A stretch of DNA of 64,000 bases. It comes from CAWEQO01 sp963811225 (GTDB lineage Bacteria > Chloroflexota > Anaerolineae > Anaerolineales > Anaerolineaceae). The stretch lies in assembly GCA_963811225.1 (NCBI GenBank), contig CAWEQO010000004.1:390231-454230 (forward strand), in the 5' to 3' direction. This document shows, one piece after another, positions 31,764 to 42,167 of the stretch (positions are counted from its first letter, which is position 1; every line of letters begins with the position of its first letter). Below the pieces are notes generated by a model that was given only the letters and a program-made list of their open reading frames with translations, was not told where the DNA came from and ran no database searches. Both the position numbers and the translations under genes were made by a program.

Positions 31764-33446
31764 TTACGGCAGCAAGCTCTTGACCTCCTCCAGCAGCTCG
31801 TCGCTCATAAAGTCGCCCTTCTGCATCAACGTTTGAATGCGCCCTTTCAGTTGTTCCTTCTCCACCGCCGTCAATTCCTTGGCGGTTACGACGATGACCG
31901 GGATGTCGGCGGTTTCCGGCTGCGACTGCAGCGCGTTCAGCACCGAGAAACCGTCCAGCTCGGGCATCATCAGGTCCAGGATCATCAGATTGGGATGTTC
32001 TTTCTGGGCCAATTCTACCGCTTCTTGGCCGTTGCACGCCTCGAACAGCTCGTACTCGCCCTGGGAATGCAGGATGCGCCGGATCAGCTGGCGCACTTCA
32101 GGCTGGTCATCTACGATGGCAATGCGCGGGAAGCGCTCTGCGGCCACCTGCTTCAAGGCTGCCAACAGGCCCTCTTCCTGGCTTTCTTCCAGGGTATCCA
32201 TGGTCGGCATGAACACGTCTCGGGCCCAGTCGTCGCCTAAGATGCTGCCTTCCACCGGCATGGTGTGCCCGGTGCAGTTGATCACCACCACATCATCCGG
32301 CTTGATCTGGCCGGCGCGGATCATCTTAATCACGCCGGCAATCGAGACTGCCGCCGCCGGTTCGATCGACAACCCTTCCATCTTCGCCATCAAATGGATC
32401 GCCCGGAAGGCTTCCTCATCGGTCACGCTCTCGACCATGCCGCCCGATGCCGCCAACATCTTCTTTCGCAGCAGCGTATAGGCGCGGCCAGGATCGCCCG
32501 TCGCCAGGGTCTCGATGCGCGTGCGTGGGTTTTGGATTGGCCGCGCCACGTCCAGGTCTTCTTTCCAGGCCTGGGTCATCGGTGCGCAGCCTTCGCTTTG
32601 CAGGATCCCCATCTTGGGGATCGAGTTTGTCCAGCCCATCTCGGCCATTTCCTCGAAGCCCTTGATCACACCCAGCGGGCCCATGCCGCCGCTGACCGAC
32701 TGCACGTACCAATTCGGAGCGCGCCACTGCGGCACGCTGCCATTTTGCCCCGGCTGCGGCAAGGCGGCTGCCAGTTGTTCAGCAATCTCATAGGCGATGG
32801 TTTTCATCAACTCGACACAGGGGATGCTGCGCGCCCCCAGGTCCAGATAGATGCTGCGCTGATGGGCGAATTCGGCCGCGATTTGCTTGGCCTGATCGTA
32901 CGAGCCGGTCACTTTGATCACCTGCGTGCCGTACACCGCCACCTCACGCATCTTTGAGCCCGGCACCAGGCTGGTCAGGAATGCCCACAGTTTGATCCCG
33001 GCCCGTGCCGCGTATGCCGAATAGGCAATCGCTACGTTGCCGGTGGAGGCCGCCACCATCTCGCTGACCCCGGCTTCTTTCAGGGCGTTGATCGTCACCG
33101 CCGCCTGCCGGTCTTTGAACGAGCTCGTTGGTCCCTGACGCTCATCTTTGATATACAGGTTCGGGCAGCCCAGCATCATCCCCAGGTTGGCTGCTCGGAT
33201 CAAAGGCGTGCCGCCCTCGCCCAGGTACAGGTCGGGTTCCGGTTTCGAGACGGGCAGCAGCTCCCGGTAGCGCCACAGATCGAACGGGCGTTTTGCCAGC
33301 AGCGGTGGCAAGCTGGTGGACAGCGCAGCATAGTCGTAGCGGGCTTCGCGCCAATAGCTCCCGCACGCTGGACAGGTTAAGACACTCGGATAGTACGCAC
33401 CCCTAGATCCGCAGTCAATACACTCGACAGTAAAATGTGTTGGCAT
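31764..33446 (-). CDS. Threonine synthase-like PLP enzyme fused to a response-regulator receiver domain
   Basis: This 560-residue protein joins two unrelated modules in one frame. Residues 1-430 are a threonine synthase-like PLP enzyme: a zinc-ribbon start (Cys9, Cys12, Cys25, Cys28), LGEGGTPLIRA, the PLP lysine Lys111 in GPTSSFKDRQAA, AASTGNVAIAYSAYAARAG, and VVINCTGHTMPVE. Residues 441-560 are a full receiver domain with Asp446-Asp447, phospho-acceptor Asp491 in LMILDLMMPELDG and Lys near 523 in VTAKEL. ThrC converts O-phosphohomoserine to threonine. The gene ends a phosphorelay operon, so phosphorylation may control the enzyme. ATG 33446 opens the zinc ribbon, although its ribosome site is weak. 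I know of no characterised protein with this layout. Confidence 0.9.
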   Translation of the reverse strand: MPTHFTVECIDCGSRGAYYPSVLTCPACGSYWREARYDYAALSTSLPPLLAKRPFDLWRYRELLPVSKPEPDLYLGEGGTPLIRAANLGMMLGCPNLYIKDERQGPTSSFKDRQAAVTINALKEAGVSEMVAASTGNVAIAYSAYAARAGIKLWAFLTSLVPGSKMREVAVYGTQVIKVTGSYDQAKQIAAEFAHQRSIYLDLGARSIPCVELMKTIAYEIAEQLAAALPQPGQNGSVPQWRAPNWYVQSVSGGMGPLGVIKGFEEMAEMGWTNSIPKMGILQSEGCAPMTQAWKEDLDVARPIQNPRTRIETLATGDPGRAYTLLRKKMLAASGGMVESVTDEEAFRAIHLMAKMEGLSIEPAAAVSIAGVIKMIRAGQIKPDDVVVINCTGHTMPVEGSILGDDWARDVFMPTMDTLEESQEEGLLAALKQVAAERFPRIAIVDDQPEVRQLIRRILHSQGEYELFEACNGQEAVELAQKEHPNLMILDLMMPELDGFSVLNALQSQPETADIPVIVVTAKELTAVEKEQLKGRIQTLMQKGDFMSDELLEEVKSLLP

Positions 33447-33477
33447 AAAGCAAAAACCTTGAATTGAAATGATGGAA

Positions 33478-33527
33478 CTGCTTGGGCGGAAACGTTTTTC
33501 CAGTGAGGAAGCGCCTCCGCCAAGCAG
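33478..33527 (-). other. Intercistronic hairpin before the threonine synthase-receiver gene
   Basis: ctgcttgggcgga (33478-33490) pairs with tccgccaagcag (33516-33527) with one bulged base. It lies between the kinase stop and the enzyme start. Confidence 0.6.
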
Positions 33528-33536
33528 GCCCAAAGA

Positions 33537-36500
33537 TTACTTGATTTTTCGGAGCGCCTGATCCAGAGAGCTCATCAGCTCTTGTTCGCTCAGGAACCCT
33601 TTGGTCAACATTTGTTGGCGGAAATCGGACAATTTCTGCTGCTGTTCGGCGCTCAAATCGACGCCGGTCAACACCACTACCGGGATTTCCATCAGGTTGG
33701 GGTCACTGCGCATCTTTTCCAGGATGCGGAAGCCATCCATATCCGGCATGAACATATCCAGCACCACCACGTCCGGGCGCTCCTTTTGGATCATCTCCCA
33801 GCCGATCAGGCCACCGTTGGCAAGCTTAGCCTGGAACCGCCCGCTGTCGTCGATCAGCTTCTTCAGCAGCCGCAGATCGTCGAGATCGTCGTCGACCACT
33901 AGTACGGTATGATTCTGGCCTTCTTGGTCCAATCGGCTGATGGCGCTGACCAGGTCTTCGCGCAGGAACGGTTTCACCAGGTAATCGGCGGCCCCGAGGC
34001 TGAAATCCCTTCTCTTCCTCTTCCAGAATGCTGCACATGATGATCGGGATGTTGCGCGTCTCTGGGTGGTTCTTGAGCTCTTGCAGCACCGACCAGCCGT
34101 CTTTCTGGGGCATCATTACGTCCAGCGTGATCGCCAGGGGGCGCACTTCCAGCGCCTTCTCCACCGCTTTCAACGGCTCGGTCAGCGGCACGATATGGTA
34201 ACCTTGCGGGTTGAGGTAGCGTTGGTATAGTTTGATCACTTGCATGTCGTCGTCGATCACCAAAATGGTGTGCGGGTCGCCCACGGGCTGGGCGTTATCC
34301 AGCTCCGGCTGGTTGGGCAGCGGCAGACTGAAGTAGAAACGGCTGCCTTTGCCCACCTCGCTCCAGTTGAGGCCGATGTCGCCGCCGTGCATTTCCATCA
34401 GCGATCGGCAGATCGACAAGCCCAGTCCGGTGCCGCCTGTCTTGCGGGTGGGGGAGTCATCCACTTGCGAGAACGGCTGGAACAGCTTGTGCTGATCTTC
34501 GCCCGCAATGCCCGGGCCGGTGTCGGTCACTTCGATGAACAACTCCAGCTTGCCCGATTTCCCCGGCTTGATCGATACTTCGATGGTGACCGCACCTTCA
34601 TCGGTGAACTTGGCCACGTTGGAGATCAGGTTGAGCAGCACCTGGCGGATGCGGGTGTTGTCGCCGCGCACCTTGGGCATGTTTTCAGGCACGATCTTCT
34701 TGAGCTCTACCGGTTTATCCTTCACCAACCCGCTCGCGGTCGACATGACGCTGTTGATGATCTCGGTGATGTCGATTTCCGCAAAGGACAGCTCCATCTT
34801 GCCCGCCTCGATCTTGGAGAGGTCGAGCACATCGTTGATCAGATTGAGCAGGTGCTGGCCCGAGTTGTAGATAGCGCCCAGGTCTTGCTGTTGGATATCG
34901 TTGATCGGCCCATCGATGCCCTTGAGGATCACCCGCGAGAACCCAATGATCGAGTTCAGCGGTGTGCGCAGCTCATGGCTCATGTTCGCCAGGAACTGGC
35001 TCTTCATGCGGTCCACCTCGCGCATATCTTCCACCGCTTTCTGCACCAGCTCGTACGAGCGGGCGTTGTCGATGGCGATCGCGATCTGGTCCGCCAGGGT
35101 TTGGAAAACGGTCACGTCACCCGGCGCGAAGCTGTTTACCTGCGTAGACTGGGCGTCCAGCACACCCAAGATGCGTTCGCCCAGCTTGAGCGGCAGGCTG
35201 ATCTCCGAGCGTGTGTCTGAGAGCATCGGCATGTAGGTGAAGATCTCGCTGTGGCTGGCGTCGTTGATCACGACCGGCGCGCCGGTCGCCAGGACCTGGC
35301 CGATTGCCGAGCGCGAGCCCGCTTTTACCTTGTAGCTGCGTTCTTTCAAAATCCGGCCGGTATCGCCGGTCAATTCGATAATCACCGCGTTGCTGCTGCC
35401 TTCTTCGTTCAAGAAGATACTCACGTGGTAGAAGTTGAAGCGCTCCTTCACCAGGTTGACCATCCTCTGCAGCAGCCTGTCAAGCGACAAGGTGCTGGTG
35501 GTATCGCGGGTGATCTCGGCCGCAGTTTGCAGCTCCAGCGCCCGGCGGCGAGCTTCTTCCAGCAGCCGCTGGCGCTCAATGGCCACTGCCACGCCCGACG
35601 AAGCCACTTGCAGCAGATGTACGTAATCGTTCTTGAATGTCACCGGCCGGCGCGAGGCCGTCACCAGCAAGCCAACCAGCCGACCGGCCGAGCGCAGCGG
35701 CACGATGCACGCAGCCAGCACGTCCAGGCGCAGCAGGGTTTTGCGTGAGACCGGGTCGGACTGCATGGTGGTGATGTCGTTGAGCACCATCACCTCGGTC
35801 CCTATCGATTGAACCAACGGCAAGTCCGCAACCGGCAGGCGCAGGCCTGAGGGATCATATTCGCCGCGCGTGTCGTAGACGCCCACGATCTCCAGCTCAC
35901 TCGGTTCTTCGTCGGCGAACTGCGTCACCCGCAGGATGGTAATCAGGTCGGCGTTTCCGGCTAACAGAGTCTTGCCCACCAGCCGGATCAGGTCGTGCAA
36001 GTCGACTGCCTGGGCAATCCCATTGCTGATCTGATACAGCAGCGCAGTCTCGGATAGGGCATCCTGGGTCTGCTTGAACAGCCGCAGGTTCTCGATCGAG
36101 GTCGCCATCTGATCGATCAACGGCGGGAATGAACGGATTTCGCGACCGGTGAATGTGTGCAGCTCCTCCGACATCAGCAGCAGCACGCCCAACTGGTACT
36201 TGCTGGCCCAAAGTGGCAGGATGGCTACAGCGAGGGCGTTCTGCTCTTGCAGCAGCGCCGCCAGCGATGGGTCGATGTGGTCCTCGCTGACATTGTAGAA
36301 CGAAGGCGTTGATCCGAGGAACAACCGCTCGCAAGATGGGTGGGCGAAATCCATGCCAATACCGGGTGGGGGTGTGCCGAAGCCGGCATACCAGCTCGCC
36401 GCCACCTTCATGCGGTTCTTCTGCTTGCCATGATCTTCGAACAGCACCAGCACGCAGCGGTTGATCGTCGTGGAGTTCACGCTGGTGGCAATCGCCGCCA

Positions 36501-38494
36501 CCATTTCTTGCAGGTCGGTCGCCAGCGCCAACCGGTGGCTGGCGTTGTACAGGTCTTCCGTCTCGTCCAGCGAAACCTGCAGCTGATCCAGCAAGTCTTC
36601 GCGCACGATTGTGTTCGATAGAGCGTCCGCTGCCACTTGCAGCGAGCTGATCTCGTCGTTTTGCCACTTTCGGGGGTGATCCACCTGATCGAAGGCGATG
36701 AAGCCGGGCAGCGACCGCTTGCCCTGCACGGCCAGCAGCAGGCTGGATTGGATGCCCTGTTCCATCAGCAGCTCTCGCTCCGGCGAGGGCAGGCTTTCCA
36801 GCGGGTCTCCTGCCCAGCCCTTTTCCTTCAAGGACCGCAACCAGTAGGGGTAAGCGTCGATCGCCATGCGCCGGATGGGGTTCGAATCGAAACTGTGACT
36901 GGCGTCGGTATCGATCCATTCACCGGCGCTCTCCCAGTAGTACGTACCGGCGTCTTCCACCAGTCTGGTGAAGTACACCCGGCTGGCCTGGGATGCCCGG
37001 CCGAGCGCCTGCATCACTTCCAGCAGGTCGCGCGTGCCGAATTCTGTCAGCGTCGCCACAGCCGCGGCGATGTTCGACTGGTAGCGCTCGCGGGTCTCCA
37101 GGGCTGTCAGGGCCATGGTGATTTCAGCGAATAACTTGGCGTTCTCCAGGGCGGTGGTCGCTTGGGAAGCGATGGTTGAGAGCAGCTCCATCTGCACATT
37201 CGTATAGGCGTTGTTGGTTTGATAATCTTCCAGCAGCACGGCCCCAATTGAGCGGTCGCCGGTGATCATCGGCACTGCCAGCAGCGAAGCCGGTGCAGGG
37301 TCGGGTGTATCGAACTCCCAGCAGGTGCAGGGTGTTGTTCACGTCCGTGCCCAGCAGCAGCGGCGCTCTGGTTTTCAAAATATGGCCTACCAGGCTGCGC
37401 TTGGCCGGGCTGTCTGGCAGAACCACCGGCTTGCCGTCCCGGGTGTGGATAGGGTAGACCACTGTACCGGACTTGTCGTTATACAGGGCGATGGTCAAGT
37501 TGCGGCTGTCGAAAATTTCGCCGATGGTGTTATAGAGGATGTCGAGAATGTCCTCATCCCTGGCCAGCTTGCTCAGCTCTTGCCCAATCTGGTTGAGCGC
37601 TGCCAGGTCTTGGTTGCGGCGCAGGACTTCCTGTTCCGCCCGGGTGCGCTCGGCCAGCTCCTGATGGACGGCTTCGTACAGGCGGGCGTTCTCCAGCGCA
37701 ATCGCCAGTTGGTCGGCCACTTCTTCCACCAGCAGCCGCTCCTCCTCGCTCCAGCGCCGGTCCGGGTCGGCTTCATCCAGGATTTCCAGGATGCCCTTGG
37801 CTTCTTCGCCAACCGTGATCGGGATGGCGATGGCCGCCGGGTTTCCGTTCTCTCCCGATTAAATCACCGGTTTGCGGGTTTCCAGGCTCTTCTTTCCGGC
37901 GCTGCTCCACAAGGTCTTGGCGCTCTTGATCTCTCCGTTTTCGAACGCTAACCCATCCCTGGACGGGCGGAATTCCTTGCCCGGCGCTTCCTTCTTCTGC
38001 CCGCCTTGACCCGGCCCCGGATGCTTCTTTTCGATCGGGACGGGCAAATGCTCATCCGCCGCCGGTAGGGGGGCGGCGCTTTCCGCTGCCCGCAGCAGCT
38101 GGCAAATGCCTCGCCAGCCAGGATGGTGGCCGTTGTTCCCAGGTTTTACGCTCACCTGCACCCGGAAATTCATCCATTCCCCGCCGCTGGTGCGGAAGGG
38201 CGCTTCCATTTCTACCGGATGCCCGTTCTGCTGGATAAGGTTCCGCAGTCGTACCCCGGCTTCCGGCTGGATGGCATACACGTCCAGCAGCTTGCCGGTA
38301 AATAAATCCGGCGTCAGTCCCAGGCAAGATTCAACCTCCTGGCTGCACCAGGTGTAGCGGCCATCGCCGTCACTCTCCCAGGACCAACCTTGAGCGGCTT
38401 GAGGGGATTCTTCTGGCAGCAGTGGGCCGGAGGCCTGCTGTTCCAGGTCGGAGAACAGGGTATTAAGCCGGCTGTATAACGGTTTCTTTGACAT
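33537..38494 (-). CDS. PAS-multiGAF-histidine kinase-REC-REC hybrid (two frameshifts and one in-frame stop)
   Basis: The intact protein would have about 1,650 residues and no membrane span. From ATG 38494 (AGGAG upstream) it has a PAS domain, then at least five GAF domains, a HisKA domain with the phospho-His in MSHELRTPLN, a HATPase domain (TGPGIAGED, GTGLGLSICR), a receiver (LAITLDVMMPQKDG), and a second receiver (VVVLDMFMPDMDG). Reading is broken by TAA at 37859-37861 inside the first GAF and by frame changes at GGG runs near 37317-37319 and 34007-34009; removing one G at each restores the frame. It is the only kinase in the operon and probably integrates the orphan sensors and drives the receivers. 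Its start overlaps the parA-like gene by 32 bases. Confidence 0.85.
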
Positions 38495-39242
38495 ACTCGA
38501 TAATCTCCTGGGCGAGTGCGCGGTATTCGTGAGCAGCCCGGCTCTTGGGGGCATGATGGAGGATCGGTACTCCCGCGATTGGGCTCTCGCGCAGTTTCGT
38601 GTCGATGTCGATCACGGTTTGGAGCACACCGTTCTGGAAAGTGTCGTTGAGCTGCTCGCGCAGAATTCGGTGTGTGCGATTACGGCGATCGTAAAGGGTC
38701 AGCAGCATACGGTAGGTGAGCCCCGGATTGTATTGGGCTCGCACCTGGCGCACCCAACCCATCAGGTTCCGCAAGGCATAGATGGAGAAGTATTCCGCCT
38801 GGGTTGGGATTAAGAGAAGTTTGGCTGCCACGAATGCATTCAGGGTGACGACCCCCAGTGACGGCGGGCAGTCCAACAGGGTTACATCGTAGCGGTGCGC
38901 CCCCTTTTCTAACGTCTCTCGCAGCATATACTCGAAACCGCTGCGAGAGTGCAGGGAACGTTCTACTAACCCCATGTGTTCGTTGCACGGCGCCAGATCC
39001 AACCGGCGCACCCCCGTCTTTAGAATGGCATGCTGCAAAGTGGCAAACTCGAGGAACACGTCCGCCATCGAGCGCGTCACGGTGCGCGGGTCCACGCCCA
39101 AAGCCAGGGTCAGGTTGGCCTGTGCATCCAGGTCCACAATTAATACCGACCGTCCGGCTTCCGCCAGCGCTGCGCCAAGCGAAACGGTGGTCGTTGTTTT
39201 GGCCACACCACCTTTTTCATTCGAAATCGCAATGGTATACAT
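38463..39242 (-). CDS. ParA/Soj-like ATPase
   Basis: This 259-residue protein is a deviant Walker A ATPase: NEKGGVAKTTTTVSL has the signature Lys10 and the P-loop Lys15. VLIVDLDAQANLTLALG (A') and VTLLDCPPSLGVVTLNAF (Walker B) are typical of chromosomal Soj/ParA proteins. Such ATPases position chromosomes, plasmids or protein clusters by cycling on the nucleoid. No parB gene or parS site is seen nearby. Instead it lies between a membrane sensor (23-base gap) and the histidine kinase (32-base overlap), so it is embedded in a signalling operon. A role in positioning the sensor-kinase cluster, as ParC/PpfA do for chemoreceptors, is inference. Confidence 0.92.
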   Translation of the reverse strand: MYTIAISNEKGGVAKTTTTVSLGAALAEAGRSVLIVDLDAQANLTLALGVDPRTVTRSMADVFLEFATLQHAILKTGVRRLDLAPCNEHMGLVERSLHSRSGFEYMLRETLEKGAHRYDVTLLDCPPSLGVVTLNAFVAAKLLLIPTQAEYFSIYALRNLMGWVRQVRAQYNPGLTYRMLLTLYDRRNRTHRILREQLNDTFQNGVLQTVIDIDTKLRESPIAGVPILHHAPKSRAAHEYRALAQEIIEYVKETVIQPA

Positions 39243-39265
39243 TCTTACCTTTCACCTGGCTTGCT

Positions 39266-42139
39266 CTACCTGTGTCCGTTATTGTTATGGTTGTGGGCAT
39301 CCTTGGATGCGTTTTGTTCCAGGCCCTGTAAAATGACCTGCGCCCGACTTGCGCCGAGGGCTTGCTGCAGCTCTTCCACCGCCACCCGCATCATGGTCTG
39401 GAAGTCGTTGGTCGAACGGATCTTGCTGGTGATCTCCAGCACTTTTCGCTCCCGCTCGGCCCGGCGAGCGGTTTGCTCGAACAGCCGGGCGTTTTCCAGC
39501 GCCAGCGCAATCTGGTCTGCCACTGCTTTGACCGAGCCGATCTCGGCCTGGCTCCATTCTCGCTCCTGCTCCCCCTGATCTTGCAGCCGGATGGCGCCGA
39601 TGGTCTCACCGCGCAGCACGATCGGCACTGCCAGCGCATCCTCTTCGCCGCCCGCCGGTTCCACATCCATCACCTCATCCACCGGGGCCACGCCTTGTGC
39701 GTTGTAGCGGTAGCTCAGGTGGCGGCGGTTTTCCGTCTCACGCTTCCACTCATTCTGCAAATACCAGCTGTGCAGGCTCTGGATCTCTTCCAGGGTTTCG
39801 CTGGTCTCGGCATACAGCCGGTTGTTGACGATCGCGATGGCCACCTGGTCCGCCAGGATGCTGAACAGCTCAATGTCCTCCTCAGAGAAGGCGTTCGATT
39901 CGACGCTCTGCACGTCCAGCGCGCCGATGATATCGCTGCCGTTTTTGAGCGGCAGAGCCATCTCCGAGCGGGTGTAGGGCAGATCGGGGTTGTCGAAGAA
40001 AGTTGCATCCTGGCCGACATCGGTTGCGATGCGTGGCTCTCCCTCGCCGCAGGCATACCCAACAATGCCCACTGCGCCAATTTTGAGTTTATGCTGCCGT
40101 TCCAGCATCTTGCGCCCGCCCTCACTGTTGGCCGCGCGCAGGTAGGCGTATTCTTTCTTCTCGTCTATCAAGAAAATACCGACGTGATAGAAGCCGAAGC
40201 GGTGGCTCACCAGCAAGGCCACCTGGTTGAGCAGCGTTTCCAGATCGTTGGTCGATGCGATTGACCGCGCTACGTCGGACACAGTCTTTAACTGCTGTGA
40301 ACGCATTTGCAGCGCTTCATTCTGCTGCGACAGCTCTAAGGTTCTGGCTTCCACCCGTGCTTCCAGTTCATCGATCAAGGTGTGCAGCTGCTTGATCATC
40401 AAATTGAACGCCCGCCCCAACATGCCAATCTCGTCGCCCTCTTGCACCTCGGCGGTCACGTTCAGATTGCCGGCGGTGATCTGTTCGGCGGTGGTCGCCA
40501 GCTTCATGATGCGTCCGCTGAACATGGACGACAGCAGCGCCGCCGCAAGGCTGACGATCAGGGCCAGCAGGGTGATTAACAGCGTGGTGCTCTTCGTCTG
40601 CTGCTGGATCATCGTGCTGAAGGCGCTCATCCGTTGAATGTACACCAGGTTCCAAGGCACATACTGCATCCTGATGACGATGCCCGCGTGGGTGACGCTG
40701 TCCGGATCGCCCCCCGGCTGGAAGGTAAAGAAGGGCACTTCATCGTTGCTGTTGATCGCTTGCATCAAATCCGGAATGGCCGCCTCCGGATTTTCTTCAA
40801 ACTTGGGGGGCAAGCGCTGCTTGATAAACAGGTCGTTCAGCTTCATGTCAGAAAGCGGCGTAATCGGCTGGTAGACCAGGTTGCGCTTCGATCCATCCCC
40901 CAGCCGGACGCCGTTTTCGTCTACCAATAAAGGATAAGATGCCGCGCCGAGCAGCTCGCTGCTGCCCTGGATCATACTTTGAAGGACGGCTGCGTTGTAT
41001 CGCACCCGCAGCACGCCGATCGGTTCTCTCTTTTCGTTATAAACGGCATCGCTGAATACAATATATGCGACGCCGCCCTGAGAGAAGAACACCGGTGAGA
41101 CGAAACCATTTTGCTCTTTGTAGGCATCACTCATTGGCACCGCAAAGTATTCCATGTTCTTCTCGGACTGCCCGCTCATGCCCGGGCGGGTGTCGTACAC
41201 GTTGATCCCATTCTTGTCCAAAATCGCGATCGAGTCGAGATAAGATGCCGAGGAAGATGACCGCAGTGACTCGATGGACGAGAATATCGCGTTCAACTGC
41301 GGGCTGTCCTGACGTTCTTCGGGAGGCACCTGCAGGAATAACAGGTAGGATGGGTAAATTGAGTTCAGGGTAATGCTGTGGATATTTTGATCGAGGAAGC
41401 CACCCACCTTGATTGCAGCCTGGTCGGCTGCCAGGCGCAGGCTCCCCGTGCTTTCGTTTAAGAGTGCAGTTCGGGTGACGCCGGTTTGCACCGCTGAGAA
41501 GATCAACAGCGGGATCAGGGAGATTGCCAGGGCCGAAGAGATCAACTTGACGCTCAGCGTTGCAACGACAAAGCCCATCGCCAGCATGGTCATGTAAACC
41601 ATCAGCAGCAGCCCAACCAGAGCGACTAGGTTGACCTGCATCATCGGTAGGGAGACCTGCGCAATCGGCGAGAACGAGCTGAAGAAGTAAGCGGCAATGG
41701 CGCTGAAGATGCCCACCATCACGATCGAGCCGCTGCGCTCGAAGGAAAGTGACAGGAAGCCGATCATCAGGGTGAACACCAGTGAGATCAGCGCGGCCGG
41801 GATGCCGGTGCCTTCGATCAACAGCGCAATGACGACCATGGAAAACTGCACGGCAACGGCCATGCGCAGCGCCCGACCGGAGGCCTCTTGCTGCTGTCCC
41901 GACCCGAACAACCAGGACAGGACCGTCAGCGCTGCGAACACCATCGTTAAGGCCAGATATTCCCAGAAAGGCAGGCTCCCATAGGTCTGGTGGAATGCTT
42001 GCACGGCGAACAGGATCACCAGAAGGATGGAAGCGATGCCGGCGCCTGCTGCGATCCGGGCGAAAAGATCATGACCGCTGCGTGCTGTGTTGAGCGGTTT
42101 CGGGTGATCGTTGAAAAGGGGTGTCTGTGATGTGGTCAT
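39266..42139 (-). CDS. Membrane sensor: MASE-like region-Cache-HAMP-GAF-GAF, no kinase domain
   Basis: This 957-residue membrane protein has about six hydrophobic segments in its first 230 residues, an extracytoplasmic Cache-like sensor region, a further membrane span (LLITLLALIVSLAAALLSSMF), a HAMP domain, a coiled coil, a GAF domain (FGFYHVGIFLIDEKKEYAYL to LADQVAIAIVNN) and a second shorter GAF-like region (LAVPIVLRGETIGAI to ADQIALALENARL). It ends with a half-GAF-like tail (ITSKIRSTNDFQTMM) and an Asn/His-rich end. There is no HisKA, HATPase, GGDEF or PP2C domain, so it must signal through a partner, most likely the operon's single kinase. Confidence 0.88.
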   Translation of the reverse strand: MTTSQTPLFNDHPKPLNTARSGHDLFARIAAGAGIASILLVILFAVQAFHQTYGSLPFWEYLALTMVFAALTVLSWLFGSGQQQEASGRALRMAVAVQFSMVVIALLIEGTGIPAALISLVFTLMIGFLSLSFERSGSIVMVGIFSAIAAYFFSSFSPIAQVSLPMMQVNLVALVGLLLMVYMTMLAMGFVVATLSVKLISSALAISLIPLLIFSAVQTGVTRTALLNESTGSLRLAADQAAIKVGGFLDQNIHSITLNSIYPSYLLFLQVPPEERQDSPQLNAIFSSIESLRSSSSASYLDSIAILDKNGINVYDTRPGMSGQSEKNMEYFAVPMSDAYKEQNGFVSPVFFSQGGVAYIVFSDAVYNEKREPIGVLRVRYNAAVLQSMIQGSSELLGAASYPLLVDENGVRLGDGSKRNLVYQPITPLSDMKLNDLFIKQRLPPKFEENPEAAIPDLMQAINSNDEVPFFTFQPGGDPDSVTHAGIVIRMQYVPWNLVYIQRMSAFSTMIQQQTKSTTLLITLLALIVSLAAALLSSMFSGRIMKLATTAEQITAGNLNVTAEVQEGDEIGMLGRAFNLMIKQLHTLIDELEARVEARTLELSQQNEALQMRSQQLKTVSDVARSIASTNDLETLLNQVALLVSHRFGFYHVGIFLIDEKKEYAYLRAANSEGGRKMLERQHKLKIGAVGIVGYACGEGEPRIATDVGQDATFFDNPDLPYTRSEMALPLKNGSDIIGALDVQSVESNAFSEEDIELFSILADQVAIAIVNNRLYAETSETLEEIQSLHSWYLQNEWKRETENRRHLSYRYNAQGVAPVDEVMDVEPAGGEEDALAVPIVLRGETIGAIRLQDQGEQEREWSQAEIGSVKAVADQIALALENARLFEQTARRAERERKVLEITSKIRSTNDFQTMMRVAVEELQQALGASRAQVILQGLEQNASKDAHNHNNNGHR

Positions 42140-42167
42140 AAGCCCTCGAGCAATAACGATGCCGGTA

